Positions 1-11,981 of a stretch of 64,000 nt of DNA are shown one piece after another (the stretch's first letter is position 1; every line of letters starts with the position of its first letter). The DNA is from Agelaius tricolor (taxonomy: Eukaryota > Chordata > Aves > Passeriformes > Icteridae): positions 28,006,001 to 28,070,000 of the forward strand of contig JALJCS010000009.1 in NCBI GenBank assembly GCA_023055355.1, written 5' to 3'. A model generated the notes under the pieces. That model was not told the origin of the DNA. It ran no database searches and saw only the letters and a list, made by a program, of their open reading frames with translations. The translations under genes were made by a program, and so were the position numbers.

Positions 1-2730
1 CCCACTCATGGCTGCCTGCACTGATCCCCTATGGATTCTCCCCATACGCAGAGGGGAATAGTGGCATCTACCTGTCTCCAGGCAATAGCAAGGATTGCAA
101 AGTCTTGGGATACTGCCTAGCTAGTATGGTATAAACACTGAGAGAGGAAACCTATTCAGTCAGATAACACTGCATTTGATATTGAAGTGTCAATTTAATA
201 CAATAGGTCTGAGTAAAATAGGAGATGGTTTCCCACTGTATCAGCTGTACCCATTGAGATGCATTTTGTGATATAGCACATGTTTCAATTTTAATGATAT
301 CTATCCTGTTCAGAATATATCTATTTCCCCTAGGCATATTGCTAGGGCAGGTGATTATTATAATGAAGTATGATACAGCCACAGAGGCATATCTGTATAT
401 TAACACTGAAGTTGGTTCATCTAACTGTGACATTTTTGGGACCCTCGGTACCAATTAGAGATGACTCAGAGCAGATAGAATTGTGCATGCTAGAATTTGA
501 CACTTGAGGATCCCTAGTCAATTAGACTTTCATTCTCTGGGACACTCCTGTATTGGGTTTCTGTTTAATTTCTGAGCTTTGCTGACAATGTGTCTGTCCA
601 CACCAACTGTTTTCATTTTCACAAAAAAAAGTTCAGGCTGACTCTTCTCTTTCATTGTAGAACACAGTTTTCAAAAGCATTCATCTACCCTTCAGCAAGA
701 ATGGTTTAGTTGTACTCATTTAGCAGCAGCAGAATAAGATCAATATTTTTTCTACTGAGAATCTCTCTGGAGACAATCACTGAAGAATCCTGAACCTGAG
801 AAAAACTCAGCAATCACAGGAAATTGTCTCAAGTTTGTCTCCTTTTGAATAGCATGGTTCAGAGTTCTTTGTTGCAGGCCACAGTCTGTATTTCCTTTGT
901 TTTAGTGTGATGCTGTGTTTTTGGATGAAAAATACTTTCAGAAATACAGACATCCTTTTTCATAGTCTCTGCTACAGTAACTATGTTAAAAGGATTAATG
1001 CAAATGACAGCGTGACATACTTTTGTAATTTTTAATTTCGCTGTAGTTTGATCATAAAGAATTCTATTGCTGCTCTCACTGACATTTCTAGAGATGTCAC
1101 TGGCTATAGGAAAAGTAGAATCAGGCTGATAAGGAGTGTGTAAGTTAAAATTAAAAAATCAGGCAGCTTACACAATGAAATAAAAAGTACCCAGGCATAG
1201 TCAGATAACAAAATATTCCCTTATCAACATGATAAAAATATTTTATCTATACACTCACCCTGACATTTTGGAAAGAACTAGTATCACCATGAAGTCATAA
1301 TTTTCATTAGCTGCGAGGAAAGAAACTGAAAAAACCCTCTTGGTAATGTGTGACTCTTTGTACCAATTTAATTAATCAGAAACAAACCCATCTTACCTCA
1401 TTTTTAATCACTTACACTGTTAAGGAGACAGTTTAAGCTACTGTACACCAAGTGAAAGTCCACTTAGAAGTTATCTGTAGCCTAACAGCAGTTTTCAAAG
1501 CAATTTAAATGAAGTATAATCAGCTCCACAATATAAAAAGAATCTCAGCAGCAGATGTCTATCAGTAGGTTATTAGAAGGAATCAGAATGGCAATAGTGC
1601 TCTTACACCAAGAGCTGGTCCTTTGAGATGGTAACTTCTCTCTGCAGAATCACCTTGCTGAGTCAACAGACAAGATTTTTCATATTTACTGCTTTCACCT
1701 ATGTCCCTCATCAAGCTACAGACAACAGTAATTTCATCCACAAATTCCGCTAAGTCAAAGTCTGGCAAAATTACACCACATGAGTAAATCTTTCTCTCCA
1801 TCTCTTAATTTCTCTCTCCTAGGTGGATCTCCTGAGAGGTCTCATAAAACATGTGCATGTTGAAGGAACAGCTGGGGTGGGGGGCAGCAAAAGGCTGGCG
1901 AGGATAAATTAAATAAAAACCTTAGTACCACTGTGCAAATCTTATTCTGGTAGCTGCTTGTCTGTTATGGGCTGGACTCTGCTGTCAGCCCAGTTCAGAG
2001 CAGAACCTCTGTGGAGAGCTTTCTTCAAGCTAGTGCCTGATTCAGAATTAGCATCCTTCTCACAGATTTTTTACTCTTTTCCTGTGCCTTTCTGTGTTCC
2101 CAAATAGTAAGACATGTGATCCATTTATACCACAATGTTTTGTCCTTCTAAAACAGTGTATATTAAACATTCCACACTTGTTTCTAAGGGCACCAGCAAC
2201 AACTGTGGGACCATGCAATTCAGACTGCACATACATATAGAGCACGTAGGGCAGTTTTATTGCATCCACTCTGGTACAGACTGCTTATACAAGCTGTTAA
2301 TACCCAAGGCCAGAGGGATGGGAACTGCAGCTGGGTCTAACAACACCAATCTGCTTCTGTGCAGTAATTTGAAGCCTACAGGTGAGGACTTGCTAATATA
2401 GACTGATGGTTATTAGTATAAAAAGTCATTACAAAGGTTTTGAGAGATATTCCCTTGCAAAAGTTTCCTTTTTGTGCAATCACAAGTTAACCTATATATT
2501 TTTCCAGCATGCTTCATAGGAGGAATGGTTTGGCAGTGACCAAAAAGAAGCAGGTTCACCCCATCTTGTTCATACAGTGGTTTTAGCAGACTGCAAGCCT
2601 GCAGTCACCTATAAACTCTGGTGTGCTCATTGCAGTTCTGTCGAGTCTGCACACACAGTTTATTATTGTAGAGCTTAACCTCTCTGGCTGTCACCTCCAC
2701 TGAGCCCGCAGTGCTGAGCAGATCACTTAC
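1..2730 (-). other. TBX19: TBX19 intron 1, partial
   Basis: This AT-rich sequence lies downstream of the TBX19 donor site at 2730. I scanned it for the next T-box exon on the minus strand and did not find it. The open frames here are short and lack coding character. No repeat that I recognise with confidence is present. Confidence 0.75.
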
Positions 2731-2927
2731 CTGCCATTCTTGGTCACGATCATCTCATTAGTGACTTCCCTGAATCTCTGCCATAGCGTCGCATCCTCCA
2801 AGACAACCTGGAGCTGTTTCTCCGTGGGGTCACCTTTGTCTCTTCCAGCCTGGAGTTCACTCTCCACTACGCTGAGGAGCCTGGAGACAGTGCAGTCACT
2901 GGTTTTTTTGCAGCCCAGGTCTGCCAT
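2731..2927 (-). CDS. TBX19: TBX19 (T-box pituitary factor), first coding exon, partial gene
   Basis: This exon encodes about the first 65 residues of a T-box transcription factor. The start MADLGCKK is followed by a segment shared by the Brachyury/TBX19 pair (ESELQAG, then KGDPTEKQL) and by the beginning of the T-box DNA-binding domain ([18 protein letters not shown]). The donor after AAG AAT GGC AG is GTAAGT. The exon starts at 2960 after a strong pyrimidine tract ending TTTTCAG, so 2928-2960 is 5' UTR or upstream coding sequence. In mammals TBX19 (Tpit) drives POMC expression in pituitary corticotrophs. I chose TBX19 over TBXT because the wording after the start is closer to TBX19 and because SFT2D2 is the expected neighbour. 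The next exon is not found in 1-2730, so intron 1 runs past the left edge and the rest of the gene is outside the window. Confidence 0.92.
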
Positions 2928-2960
2928 GATGGCTTTACTGCCAGAAACTTCAGGTAGCTG

Positions 2961-5900
2961 CTGAAAAGACAAAAATAATAAGCTAAATAAAAAAAGAAGT
3001 CAGTTCATTGGGTACCGTCTGACAAACATGCTCTCCTCACTCTTCTGCCACTGCCTAGCTATTTCCCCTGGAAGTCCCAAGGGCAGTGACACCACTGTGT
3101 GGAGGTTTACGCACACGCTCTACACTAAAAAGAGGACTATCTCCTAATTACCTGTTAGACAGTCAGGTGGGTGGCTGGCTGATGACTCAATTGGCTGCCT
3201 TGAAAGAAGAGTCCTCCATCCAAATTAGCATGCTTTTATCTTTTTTCAACCTGAAGTGGGTCTAATTGTTCTGCTTGAGAACCAGGTTTCCATTAATGAA
3301 AATTGTTTCATTTCCAGACTGAAACAATGCATGGAAATTGCATTCACGCTGGTGCGGACTCTAACTGAAGGAGCTAGGAAGAGTCAAGATAGTCACACAG
3401 AGAAGGTTGTCTTAAAATATTTTCATCATGAATGTTGCATAAATGCATTAACCTCATTCCTCTACATTCCTAAATCAAAATATAATAGTAAGAGACCTTG
3501 CAGCACTGAGTTTTCAGTGCACAAGGAGAAGGCAGCATCCCTACCCTCAATTGCTGATGGATATTGTGTCCATCCCTTGGTCCCACTGTCATTCACAGAA
3601 CCCCTCCTGCACCTTACAGGTGGCTGAACACCCCTCTGGCTGCATTTCCAGGGACAGACTGCACACTTCTGGGGCTGGTACGAGCTTAACTGTCTGAGGC
3701 CTGACACTGCTGACCAGCTTAAGGTCCATCTATGCAAAAGCTCCCTCAGCATCCCAAAAAGTCATTCTCTCTCACCTCATCCTGAGATAGTCTCTGACAA
3801 GTCTGATCCAACAACACAAGCCCTCCACAAAAAAACCTACCATTTTACTGAAGACTCCAACAATTTCAGCATTCAAGGAGACAAGAGATGTGGGCTCAGT
3901 CCCCTGCTGGAGGGTTAAGTGGAAACCCCACAAATAACAGTGACCTGTAAACACTGGGCTTTGGTATACAACAAATACTGGAGTACCTAACTTCTCGTGA
4001 TACATCTACCTCTGATAATGTCTTTTAAATTTCTGGTCGGACATGACATAGTCAGGGACTTGATTATGAAAACATAGTCCTAGAGGTCATTTTTAGAGAA
4101 ATACATTTTCTCTCTGCTTATTGAGAACTGCATTTTTTCAATTCAATAGTCCCTGTGGAATTTCTGTGCTTCTGTCTCTTTTAGAAAGACAAAATGACTT
4201 GGTGGATCACTGTTGGGATTTTTACAGACAAAAAAGAGCATGGCAGACTTTGTAAAAGAGATTTTAAGTTAAATCCATCATTTGACAAGACCAACCGATC
4301 TTGCCTTTAAAAAAACTGAGGCACCATCCACCTAAACAACAATGGCCAGAGTTTGATGACACCTTATTTGGCACCCTTCCAACCCAAATCATTCTGTGAT
4401 TCTATGCTGCTTTCAAACTTCACACTCTGACACCTCTTCCCCTCTTCTTTTTTTTTAATTGTCAACTCATAACCAAAGTACCTAGATTATTTTATAAGTA
4501 AACTCAGGTGAGTTACATTAGCAGGTAGCAACTTCTAGTTGATAAACAGCCCACTTTCACTGCTGAACAACTAAAGGATGTACTTCAAAATCTATAGGCT
4601 ATTTAGGTACTTTGAAGGGTACCACTTTGCATTTGTAAAAATAATTGCATCTCAGGTATGCTGTTGTAAATGGAATGTGTTTATGTTTGGGTTCCCTTTT
4701 CCAAATACTCAAAGAGGAGAGAGAAGTTACTACTGTAATTTTTCCATACATGTGATCAAATGGCATAGGAAATGCATAGGAAACTATATGAGACAGTTTT
4801 AAATTTTATTATGTTACAGACGAAAATAGACAGAGAAATTGGTGCTGGTGGAAGTGCCATGAATTTTAATTAAACATTTTCAGGTTTTCAGGAACTTCTA
4901 AAACAGGTACATGTTACTTTGGGAATTTTTTTTAGCTGACGCCCTATTTCCATACAGGCTTTTTAGGTATAGTTGCTCAGAAATCAGGAGATTCAAAGTC
5001 AAGGCAGGTAAAGAATCAACAGCTCATAAAAGTAATAACATTCCAGAAGTTACAATCAGTTCTTTCTACAGACAAATAAAAAGAGAAGCAGCCTGGCTTT
5101 CAGAAGTACTCACTGCCCATCTCTCCTGCAGGGCTTCAAGTGACTCAAGTGATACTGGATTAGAGCCTCAAAAAATCAGATCCTATCTACGTTCCTCAAG
5201 ATGCTTAGAACTAAAAGGAAACCAAAAGCATGCAAAAAAGCAAGAACATTCATGTTCACATTGGTGGAAGGGTTTCTAAATGAGTAAGTGAAACTCTCTC
5301 ACCAGTAGACACGGGTGCATCACTATAGATAAAGGATTTGCTCAGCAAAAATTGATGGGAAAGGGAGGCTGCACAAAGCAAAAGAAAGGGAAATCCTGCT
5401 TGGAGTGCACTGCTTGCCCAAAGCACTCCTGGGACTGAGCTGTAGGGAAGGAGAGGTGTATGGAAGGAATGGACAATGGACCTGTTCCAGTAATGGGTAG
5501 GGATGAGAGTTTTTCATCAATAAGACTGGATTTTTTTACAGCTAGCATCCCTAAGGGAGAAGCATGAATGTTTTTACTTTGGGGTATCATACTAAAACTT
5601 GTATCCTGCACAGTAATAAAATGCACTTTCAGATCCCAGAAGTGAGTAACACTTGTGTGCTTAGGTTATCACTCATGCAAGGTGTCTGATTCTTTAAAGT
5701 CTAGTGTCCAGAGGAAAAAATAAACCACAAATCTAACAACTTAAAATACCTGACTTTCACACAGTTTGAATTTTAGTAACTATGTTACCACAGCTCAGGA
5801 CACCTGAAACCTCAAAATTTTCCAAAATGAGAGTAGTTACTTGTGGTTGATTAGTAGGAACAGCGCAATTACTATTTTCAGCATGAGGAAGGTTGTTTCA

Positions 5901-7637
5901 GCTCTGAGAGTTCAGCTTAAGAGCAATTTGTGTTGGATGTACCAGAAGGCACAGTTCACCACTGACATATCATTCCAATCTAAAAGAATTAGCCAAAGAA
6001 GTTTACACATATGCAAGCACATGACCAGCTGAATGTACTTGAGCCTGAGATTCTACTTTAAAACACACTTCCAGATTCCGTGAATGACGCTTCTTTGCAT
6101 TGCGCACTGTCTCTGTGTCACACAGCTGCCATGAGAGAGGGCTGCAGAACAGAAGCCAGAAAGATCCAGAGTCACAGTTCTTTGTTTTTTTGTTGGCTTT
6201 TCATTTAACAAAAATACTACGTGTGGAAATTTACTTTGAATATTTAGCCTGTTTTAAGAGAAGTGAGAGACATCCTCTAATCTTTTATCCCTCTATTCAC
6301 CTAAATAACAACTTGGAATGCTTTCCAAACAACCCTTCTTTCTCCTACTTTCTTGCAAGATTATTTGTCTACAGGTGCTGGAACAGAGGCCCAAACAGAT
6401 TCATAACAGCTGTAGGTATTGCCAGGGCACGGAGACCAATCCATTCTCAGGTCTGAGTAATTTCTTGGGCTGGAAGTTAAATTTCCCTGAACCTGACATT
6501 TGAAGAAAAGGTAGCTGGACTTACAGAGGAGCACAGTAGGTGTTCCTGGTGACTGACAGCCAGTGCCACTGCCAGGGGGGACGGTTTATTGCCCCTCTTA
6601 CTTGCACTTATCACCCATTTAATTAGACAAGCAAATCAGTAGGGGTGGCAAAAGGAACAGAAAATGCCCCTATAAAACCTGCAAATTTGTAAGCTTTCCC
6701 TGAAACCCAGCTGGGAGAGCTGGGCACTTCCAAGCAGACTCCTAGTGGCTCATAGACAGGCAGAACTAGCTCAGAATGCAAGCAAAACACTCACAATCAT
6801 CTCCCATTTACTAATAATAATTTAGTAACTCACATTTTAAATGAAGCAATGAGGACTGGGGAGAGCAGTGAAAGAACAATCAGAACAATCCTGCAATACT
6901 TATTGGACTTCACTCACTAAGTTACAGCAGGAAAATGCAAGGGGTTATTTTTGACTTTCGAATTAAGCTTGTTCTTAAATGCCCCTGGCCACCAGCTGGT
7001 GAGGTACACAGAAAGGAGAGGGAAAAAAGCAAACAAGAAAAAAGGTAATTAAAGAGGCCTTTCTTGCCCTGACATTGGATAGCTGTTTTTTTGGCCTTTA
7101 GCTGCATGTTTCCAAAGAAAAGACAGCCCTTCATCATCAGATGAAATTGCAGAAAATAAGACTCACTCTTTCCATCTCCAAAGCTCCCACTGCAGCATTC
7201 AACTAACCCCCCTCCTCTGAACAGTGAGTCCCAACAACACAGGGAAATGTAACCTCCGTCACCATGACATTCCCAGGAAATCAACACCTATCAACTACCA
7301 CAGAATAATTGAAAACGGATAAAAAGACAGCTGCTTTCCTTCTGTTTTTAATCATGTGTCCAGCCTCTTAAGAGATTGCTAGGCTAGAGGAGACTTTAAG
7401 AAGATTAGTCTTTTCATTAATGTCGGGGTGAGGGCACAGTTTCAGTAACTTCCCCTGGGTATGTTTTTAGCAGAAAGGCAGGCGACTTCTTTGGGTGGTA
7501 CCTCCCTGTCTGGTGTTTTAACTGAGATAATACTGAGATTAATTCTGAGCCCAGGGAGCAGGGAAGACTTTCCATGCTTTTTACAAAGAGAAAGCAGAAA
7601 AAAAAAAAAACAAACCCAAGGAAAAAACCTAATGTAG
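2961..7637. other. Non-coding stretch between TBX19 exon and LTR
   Basis: No coding exon is supported here on either strand. The only repeat I can name is a short CR1 3' end near 4365-4408. The sequence is otherwise unremarkable single-copy-looking DNA with short A or T runs. It is intergenic, or part of TBX19 intron 1 if the candidate exon at 11690-11750 is real. Confidence 0.6.
4365..4408 (+). repeat. CR1 LINE 3'-end fragment
   Basis: The text CCTTCCAACCCAAATCATTC followed by TGTGATTCTATG is the characteristic 3' terminus of avian CR1, ending in its short ATTCTATG-type repeat. Only the extreme 3' end is present, so this is a strongly 5'-truncated copy. Confidence 0.75.
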
Positions 7638-8675
7638 TGTGATGGGTTGAGCCTGGATGGGTACCAGGTACCCACCAAAGGGTGGGAACTGCTCTGTTTC
7701 TCCCATCCTCTGCGCTCCTCAGCAGGGACAGAGAAAATATTACAAAAAGCTCATGGGTTGAAATAAGGACAGGGAGAGATCACTCACCATTACCATCATG
7801 GGACAATCAGGCTTGACTTGGGGAAATTAATTTAATTTATTACCAATCAAAACTGAGTTAGCTAATAAGAAACAAAACCAAATGTCAAAACTCCTTCCCT
7901 TCAGCCCTCATTTATTCTCAGGCCTAACTTTCTGCCTGGTTTTCTCTTCCCTCTCCCTCCCAGTGACCTTCTCAGGCAAAGGGCTCCTCACACTCTTCCC
8001 CTGCTCCAGCTTAGGATTCCTCTTATGGAAAACAGTCCTCCATGAACTTCTCCATTAGTTCTTCCCACAGCCTTCAGTTTTTCACATAGTGCTCTAGTAT
8101 GGGTCACTTCCATGGGGTGCAATCCTTCAGGAACAGGCTGCTGCAGTGTGGGTTCTCTGCAGGGTCAAAAATCACCTAGGCAGCAAACCTGCTCCAGTGT
8201 GGGTTCCTCTGTCCAGGAGTTCACTCCAGCTTGGGCTTCCTACAAATCACAGCCTCCTATGGGCATCCATCTGCTCTGGCAGGTGGGTCTCTGCATCCCC
8301 ATGGATCTCCATGGGCTGCAGGGGCACAGCTGCCTCACCATGGTCAGCACCATGGGCTGCAGGGGAATCTCTGCTCTGGTACCTGGAGCACCTCCCGCCC
8401 CACCTTCTCCACTGACCTTGGTGTCTGTAGTGCTTTTTCTCTCACAAATTCTCTCCCATCTCTTTGGCTGCATTAGTGTAAGGGGTTTTTCTCCTCAAAT
8501 ATGTTACCCTAGAGGTGCTACCACTGTTGCTGGTGGGCTCAGCCTTGGCCAGCAGTGGGTTCATCTTGGAACCAGCTGGCCATGGCTCTATCAATGTATG
8601 GGAAGCTTATGGCAGCTTTCCAGGGAAGCCACCCCTGTAGCCCCCTCACCAAGACATTACCAGCAAACTAAATAT
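7638..8675 (+). repeat. Avian endogenous retrovirus solo LTR (ERV-like)
   Basis: The element starts TGTGATGGGTTGAGCCTGG and runs through a region rich in repeated 'gctgcagggg' and 'ctccagtgtgggt' motifs to an end near CACCCCTGTAGCCCCCTCAC. I recognise this layout as an abundant avian LTR. No gag, pol or env frame accompanies it, so it is a solo LTR. Long open frames across 8112-8681 are by-products of its GC-rich composition, not genes. The exact right end and the target-site duplication are not clear to me. Confidence 0.65.
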
Positions 8676-9117
8676 ATATAGTCAGTCTGGTGATAAACGT
8701 AACTTAATTTGCTTTAAACAATAATTATACTTTTTTCTAATTTGTTTTTTTTTTAACTTGAAGATGTTCAGTGATGTCTTAAGACATTAATTATCACCTA
8801 GAGGAAGAAACTATTACTGTTCCCATTTTAAAGATCAGAAAATAATTTTAAAAGTAAGAGATTCTAAGCAAAGCTTTAAGTTTTACTTACAACAGCTCGG
8901 AATGAAAGTAATATATTCAGTGTTTATTGGGCAAACCAAACATGCACTTTTGACCTGGATGTGTAGGTTAAAGCTTTCTGGTAACAAGTTGCGATTATAA
9001 CTCAGTTGAAGCAGTTGATTCTCTCAAAAGCGATGAGCCTGACACATCCTGTTACACACAAACAGAAACTACAGGAGCATATGCCAATCTTAAAATGTTT
9101 TCTTTTCACATCACACA

Positions 9118-9485
9118 TTGCATCGTAGAATGGTTTGGGTTGGAAGGGACTTTGAAGATCATCTCATTCCAGCCCCCCTGCCATGGGCAGGAATACCTTC
9201 TGCTAGACCAGGTTGCTCTGATCCCCATCCAGCCTGGCCTTGAACACTTCCAGGGATGGGGCATCAAGAGCATCTCTGGGCAATCTGTTCCTGTGCCTCA
9301 CTACTCTCACAGTAAAGGATTTCTTCCTAATCCTTAATCTAAGCCTCCCCTCTTCCAGTATGAAGCTGTTCACCCTTGTTCTGTGTCACTATGTGCCCAG
9401 TACAAAGCCCTCCTACACCTTTCAGTATTTCCCCAGCTTTTAGGGCATGACAGCCCCTCAGAGCTTCAATGAAATCACACTGACC
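9118..9485 (-). repeat. CR1 LINE fragment
   Basis: The plus strand reads ATCGTAGAATGGTTTGGGTT, then a long stretch typical of antisense CR1 (GGAAGGGACTTTGAAGATCA, CTAGACCAGGTTGCTCTG, GAACACTTCCAGGGATGGGG). So the CR1 lies on the minus strand with its 3' end at 9118. It is about 370 bp long and 5' truncated, and it abuts the LTR that follows. Confidence 0.85.
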
Positions 9486-10145
9486 AAGTCTCCTGGTTTA
9501 GGGCAAATTTGGGAGAAAACCTCCAAAGGGGGGCCCCTCCAGAAAGCCCACCCACACAGCCCCTCCCCCCAACCGGTTCAGGAAGGATTCCTCAGAGAGA
9601 AGTGGAAAGAACCTGTTTATTTAACAGGCACAGCACCCCCCAGCACACAAAATGAACAATACCAGATGACACCACTCTTTCACCACTCTGAAAAAGATGA
9701 CAAATTCAGAAAGTCTCTCTTGGGGGTGGTCACTCTGTTATCAGTCCCTCCAGTGCTGGGGTAGCTGCTGCAGCCACAAGGTGCAAACTCTCAGTGTTTC
9801 CCAGGTCCCAGTCCGGAGCAGGTTCGAGTAGGTCCAAAAAAAGTGAAAAGAGAAACAGTCCAGGAAAAAAATTGGACTGCTTAGCTACTAACTAATGAGC
9901 AGGAGAAAAAAGCGAGAACAAAGCAGGAGCAAAGCAGAAGCAAGAGCAAAGCGAAAAGCAAAGCAAAAAATCAAAAGCAGCACTATGTACTGCCCTGTCT
10001 CTGCATCCTGCCACCCGTGGGGGAGTGGGTGATAAGAAACCAAAACAAAACTTTCGCTCTTCAGAGCCAGTCTTGAAAGGACAGCACATAATATCCAGCA
10101 TAAACAGAACACACAAATGGGGATACAAGCATCCTAACATCGCCC
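9486..10145. repeat. Second avian LTR element, solo
   Basis: Starting near TCTCCTGGTTTAGGGCAAAT, the sequence continues with AACCTGTTTATTTAACAGGC and further on an A- and GCAAAGC-rich segment, ending near 10145. I recognise the opening as a songbird ERV LTR. No internal retroviral coding sequence adjoins it. Boundaries are approximate. It lies directly against the CR1 at 9118-9485, so it may have inserted at or truncated that copy. Confidence 0.55.
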
Positions 10146-11955
10146 TAGGACACTAGGTGACACTTTCATTGTACCATTTTTACACTACACCCATGTTACC
10201 CCACACTTATTCCCACAGAGGTTTTGAAGCACGAATTCTCAGAAATAACTTCTCTTAGAGATGCCACAAGGGAATGCAAGAGAAACTTAAAAGGGTTTCA
10301 ACCAGGCTAACTTAAAATAGCAATCCCAAAGATTGGCAGCTTGGATAGACTATTCCATCTCTAATTCACCAGCAGCTTTCTTCTGAGAAGTAAGAAAACC
10401 AGAATTCTTTTCCATTTAGGAATCTCCAGCACTTCATGGCTGGGCAGTTACAAGCCTGTACCACGACACATACCTGCAACCAAGGCTGAGCTCAACAAGA
10501 AAGGTACAGGCAAGGGATGGAAAATAACTATCAACCCCCACCTCTGAATGGCTCACATCCATTAAATACCTTTTCTTGCAAATCAGACCTTGAAGGAGAA
10601 GGGAAAGGGGCAGACATTACAGCAGCTTTCCAAGAGTCTTGTAACTGAATTTGAATGCTGGTGACTTTGCAAGATAATGGGATTCAGGGACTAAATGCTG
10701 TAGCAAAACTGATAAACCCTTTCAGAGCATTCTAAAGTGCAAATTCATTAATCAACAGAATGCTCTCTAGGGCAGCTGATCATTGTTTATGGATTTCAAA
10801 TGAAGATTTCACTTTTTTTTTTTAATCATTCAAGTATTAAGACCTCAGCATGACAATGAAGTGGCAAAGTTCAACAGCTTTGTTGTTATGCAGGAGGTTG
10901 AGTTAGGCAAGCAAAATACCTCTAAGCTATTAGACACGGAAAGGATTTATTGCCCTATGAGAAATTGCAGTTGCCTTGATATGACACAGATGTATCCAGC
11001 TTTCCTGACATTCCTGGGACACTCTAACCTTTTCAAAAAGATAAAATGCAAACCCCATGGTTTCTGTACTACTGAAGACAGGCTGGTGCTTGTATTCTAA
11101 ACGCAACTTTGGAGTTTCCTGTAGGACAGAAATTTCAGTTCAGTCAGCTGCAAGACAGAGCTTGCTTAGAAGAACGATCAACAAAAAAAACCCAAGCAAA
11201 CAACAACAACAAAAAAATTTGAAAACTTAACATAGTCTCCCAAAGCACACACCACCACCCTTACTGACAGGGAAAAAAACCCACCTTCCTGTCAGCTAGG
11301 AGACAGTGTAACAGACCCTGAACAGCCTGATGGACACACAGTCTTGATATGCTGCCAAAGAATATTAAACCACGGCAAGTCTTTGGATGCATAGCACACA
11401 CTTAAACAGACCAGCTCTTTGAAAGCTAAGAAAAATAAAATAATTACCTCTAATTATTTTTAACACAACTTCATAAATCATTGATATTTTACTTCATTTA
11501 CATTTTATTGAGTGTACATCAGCACTCAGAGCATATTTATTTCAGAGGTGGGTTGCTTCCTGTTGTCTTTGCTGACAGAATAGCACCAGGCATTATCTCC
11601 TCTGTAGCATGGACTAAGGATAGCTTGTTGACATACTAGGTTGACTCTTAAGGTAAATAAATATTAAGTAATAAAAATATCATTCTCACCTTAACAACTC
11701 CACTCATGCCAACCAGTTGTCTAGGTCCCTGCAACTGCTGGGTGAAGCTGCTGCAAAACACTGGTGACACAAAAACTGCCCCCAGCAGTACAAGTTCTGT
11801 GCACAGGAAAGGAAGTAAGGACAGAACAATAATTTTAAAAAAAACAAGCACACAAACAAAAGGAAACAAACTACTCTCAATTTCAGCATCATCTGGAGAC
11901 TCAGCATAGTTTAAAAGGCCATAGGAACATTAAGGACATTAACTATAAGAACAAT
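10146..11955. other. Non-coding stretch left of the SFT2D2 3' end
   Basis: I find no coding exon in this interval other than the speculative splice-flanked segment at 11690-11750. The rest is AT-rich with A-runs and shows no repeat I can name. Confidence 0.6.
11690..11750 (-). other. Candidate upstream exon, possibly TBX19 5' exon
   Basis: On the minus strand a 61-base segment is flanked by a good acceptor (GTTTTGCAG) and a good donor (AAG followed by GTGAGA). It contains an ATG at 11707. If spliced to the TBX19 exon acceptor at 2960, the frame stays open: six codons ending in AAG join in phase to 11 codons before the TBX19 MADLG start, giving a 17-residue N-terminal extension. This is inference from splice motifs and phase only. 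It could equally be a chance pair of splice sites in intergenic DNA. Confidence 0.25.
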
Positions 11956-11975
11956 TAATTTAATGAAGCGATAAC

Positions 11976-11981
11976 TTTATT
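11976..11981 (-). terminator. SFT2D2: Candidate SFT2D2 polyadenylation signal
   Basis: TTTATT on the plus strand gives AATAAA on the minus strand. It lies about 4.3 kb after the SFT2D2 stop, with AT-rich sequence following. Other AATAAA matches exist further left, so the true 3' end is uncertain. Confidence 0.4.

Noticed and set aside
2731..2927. Assignment to TBXT (Brachyury)
   Set aside because: The residues around the start and the neighbouring SFT2D2, TIPRL and GPR161 genes fit TBX19. TBXT lies in a different block in vertebrates.
8112..8681. 189-codon frame
   Set aside because: It lies wholly within the LTR element. Its Trp/His/Gly-rich repeats mirror the LTR's tandem motifs.
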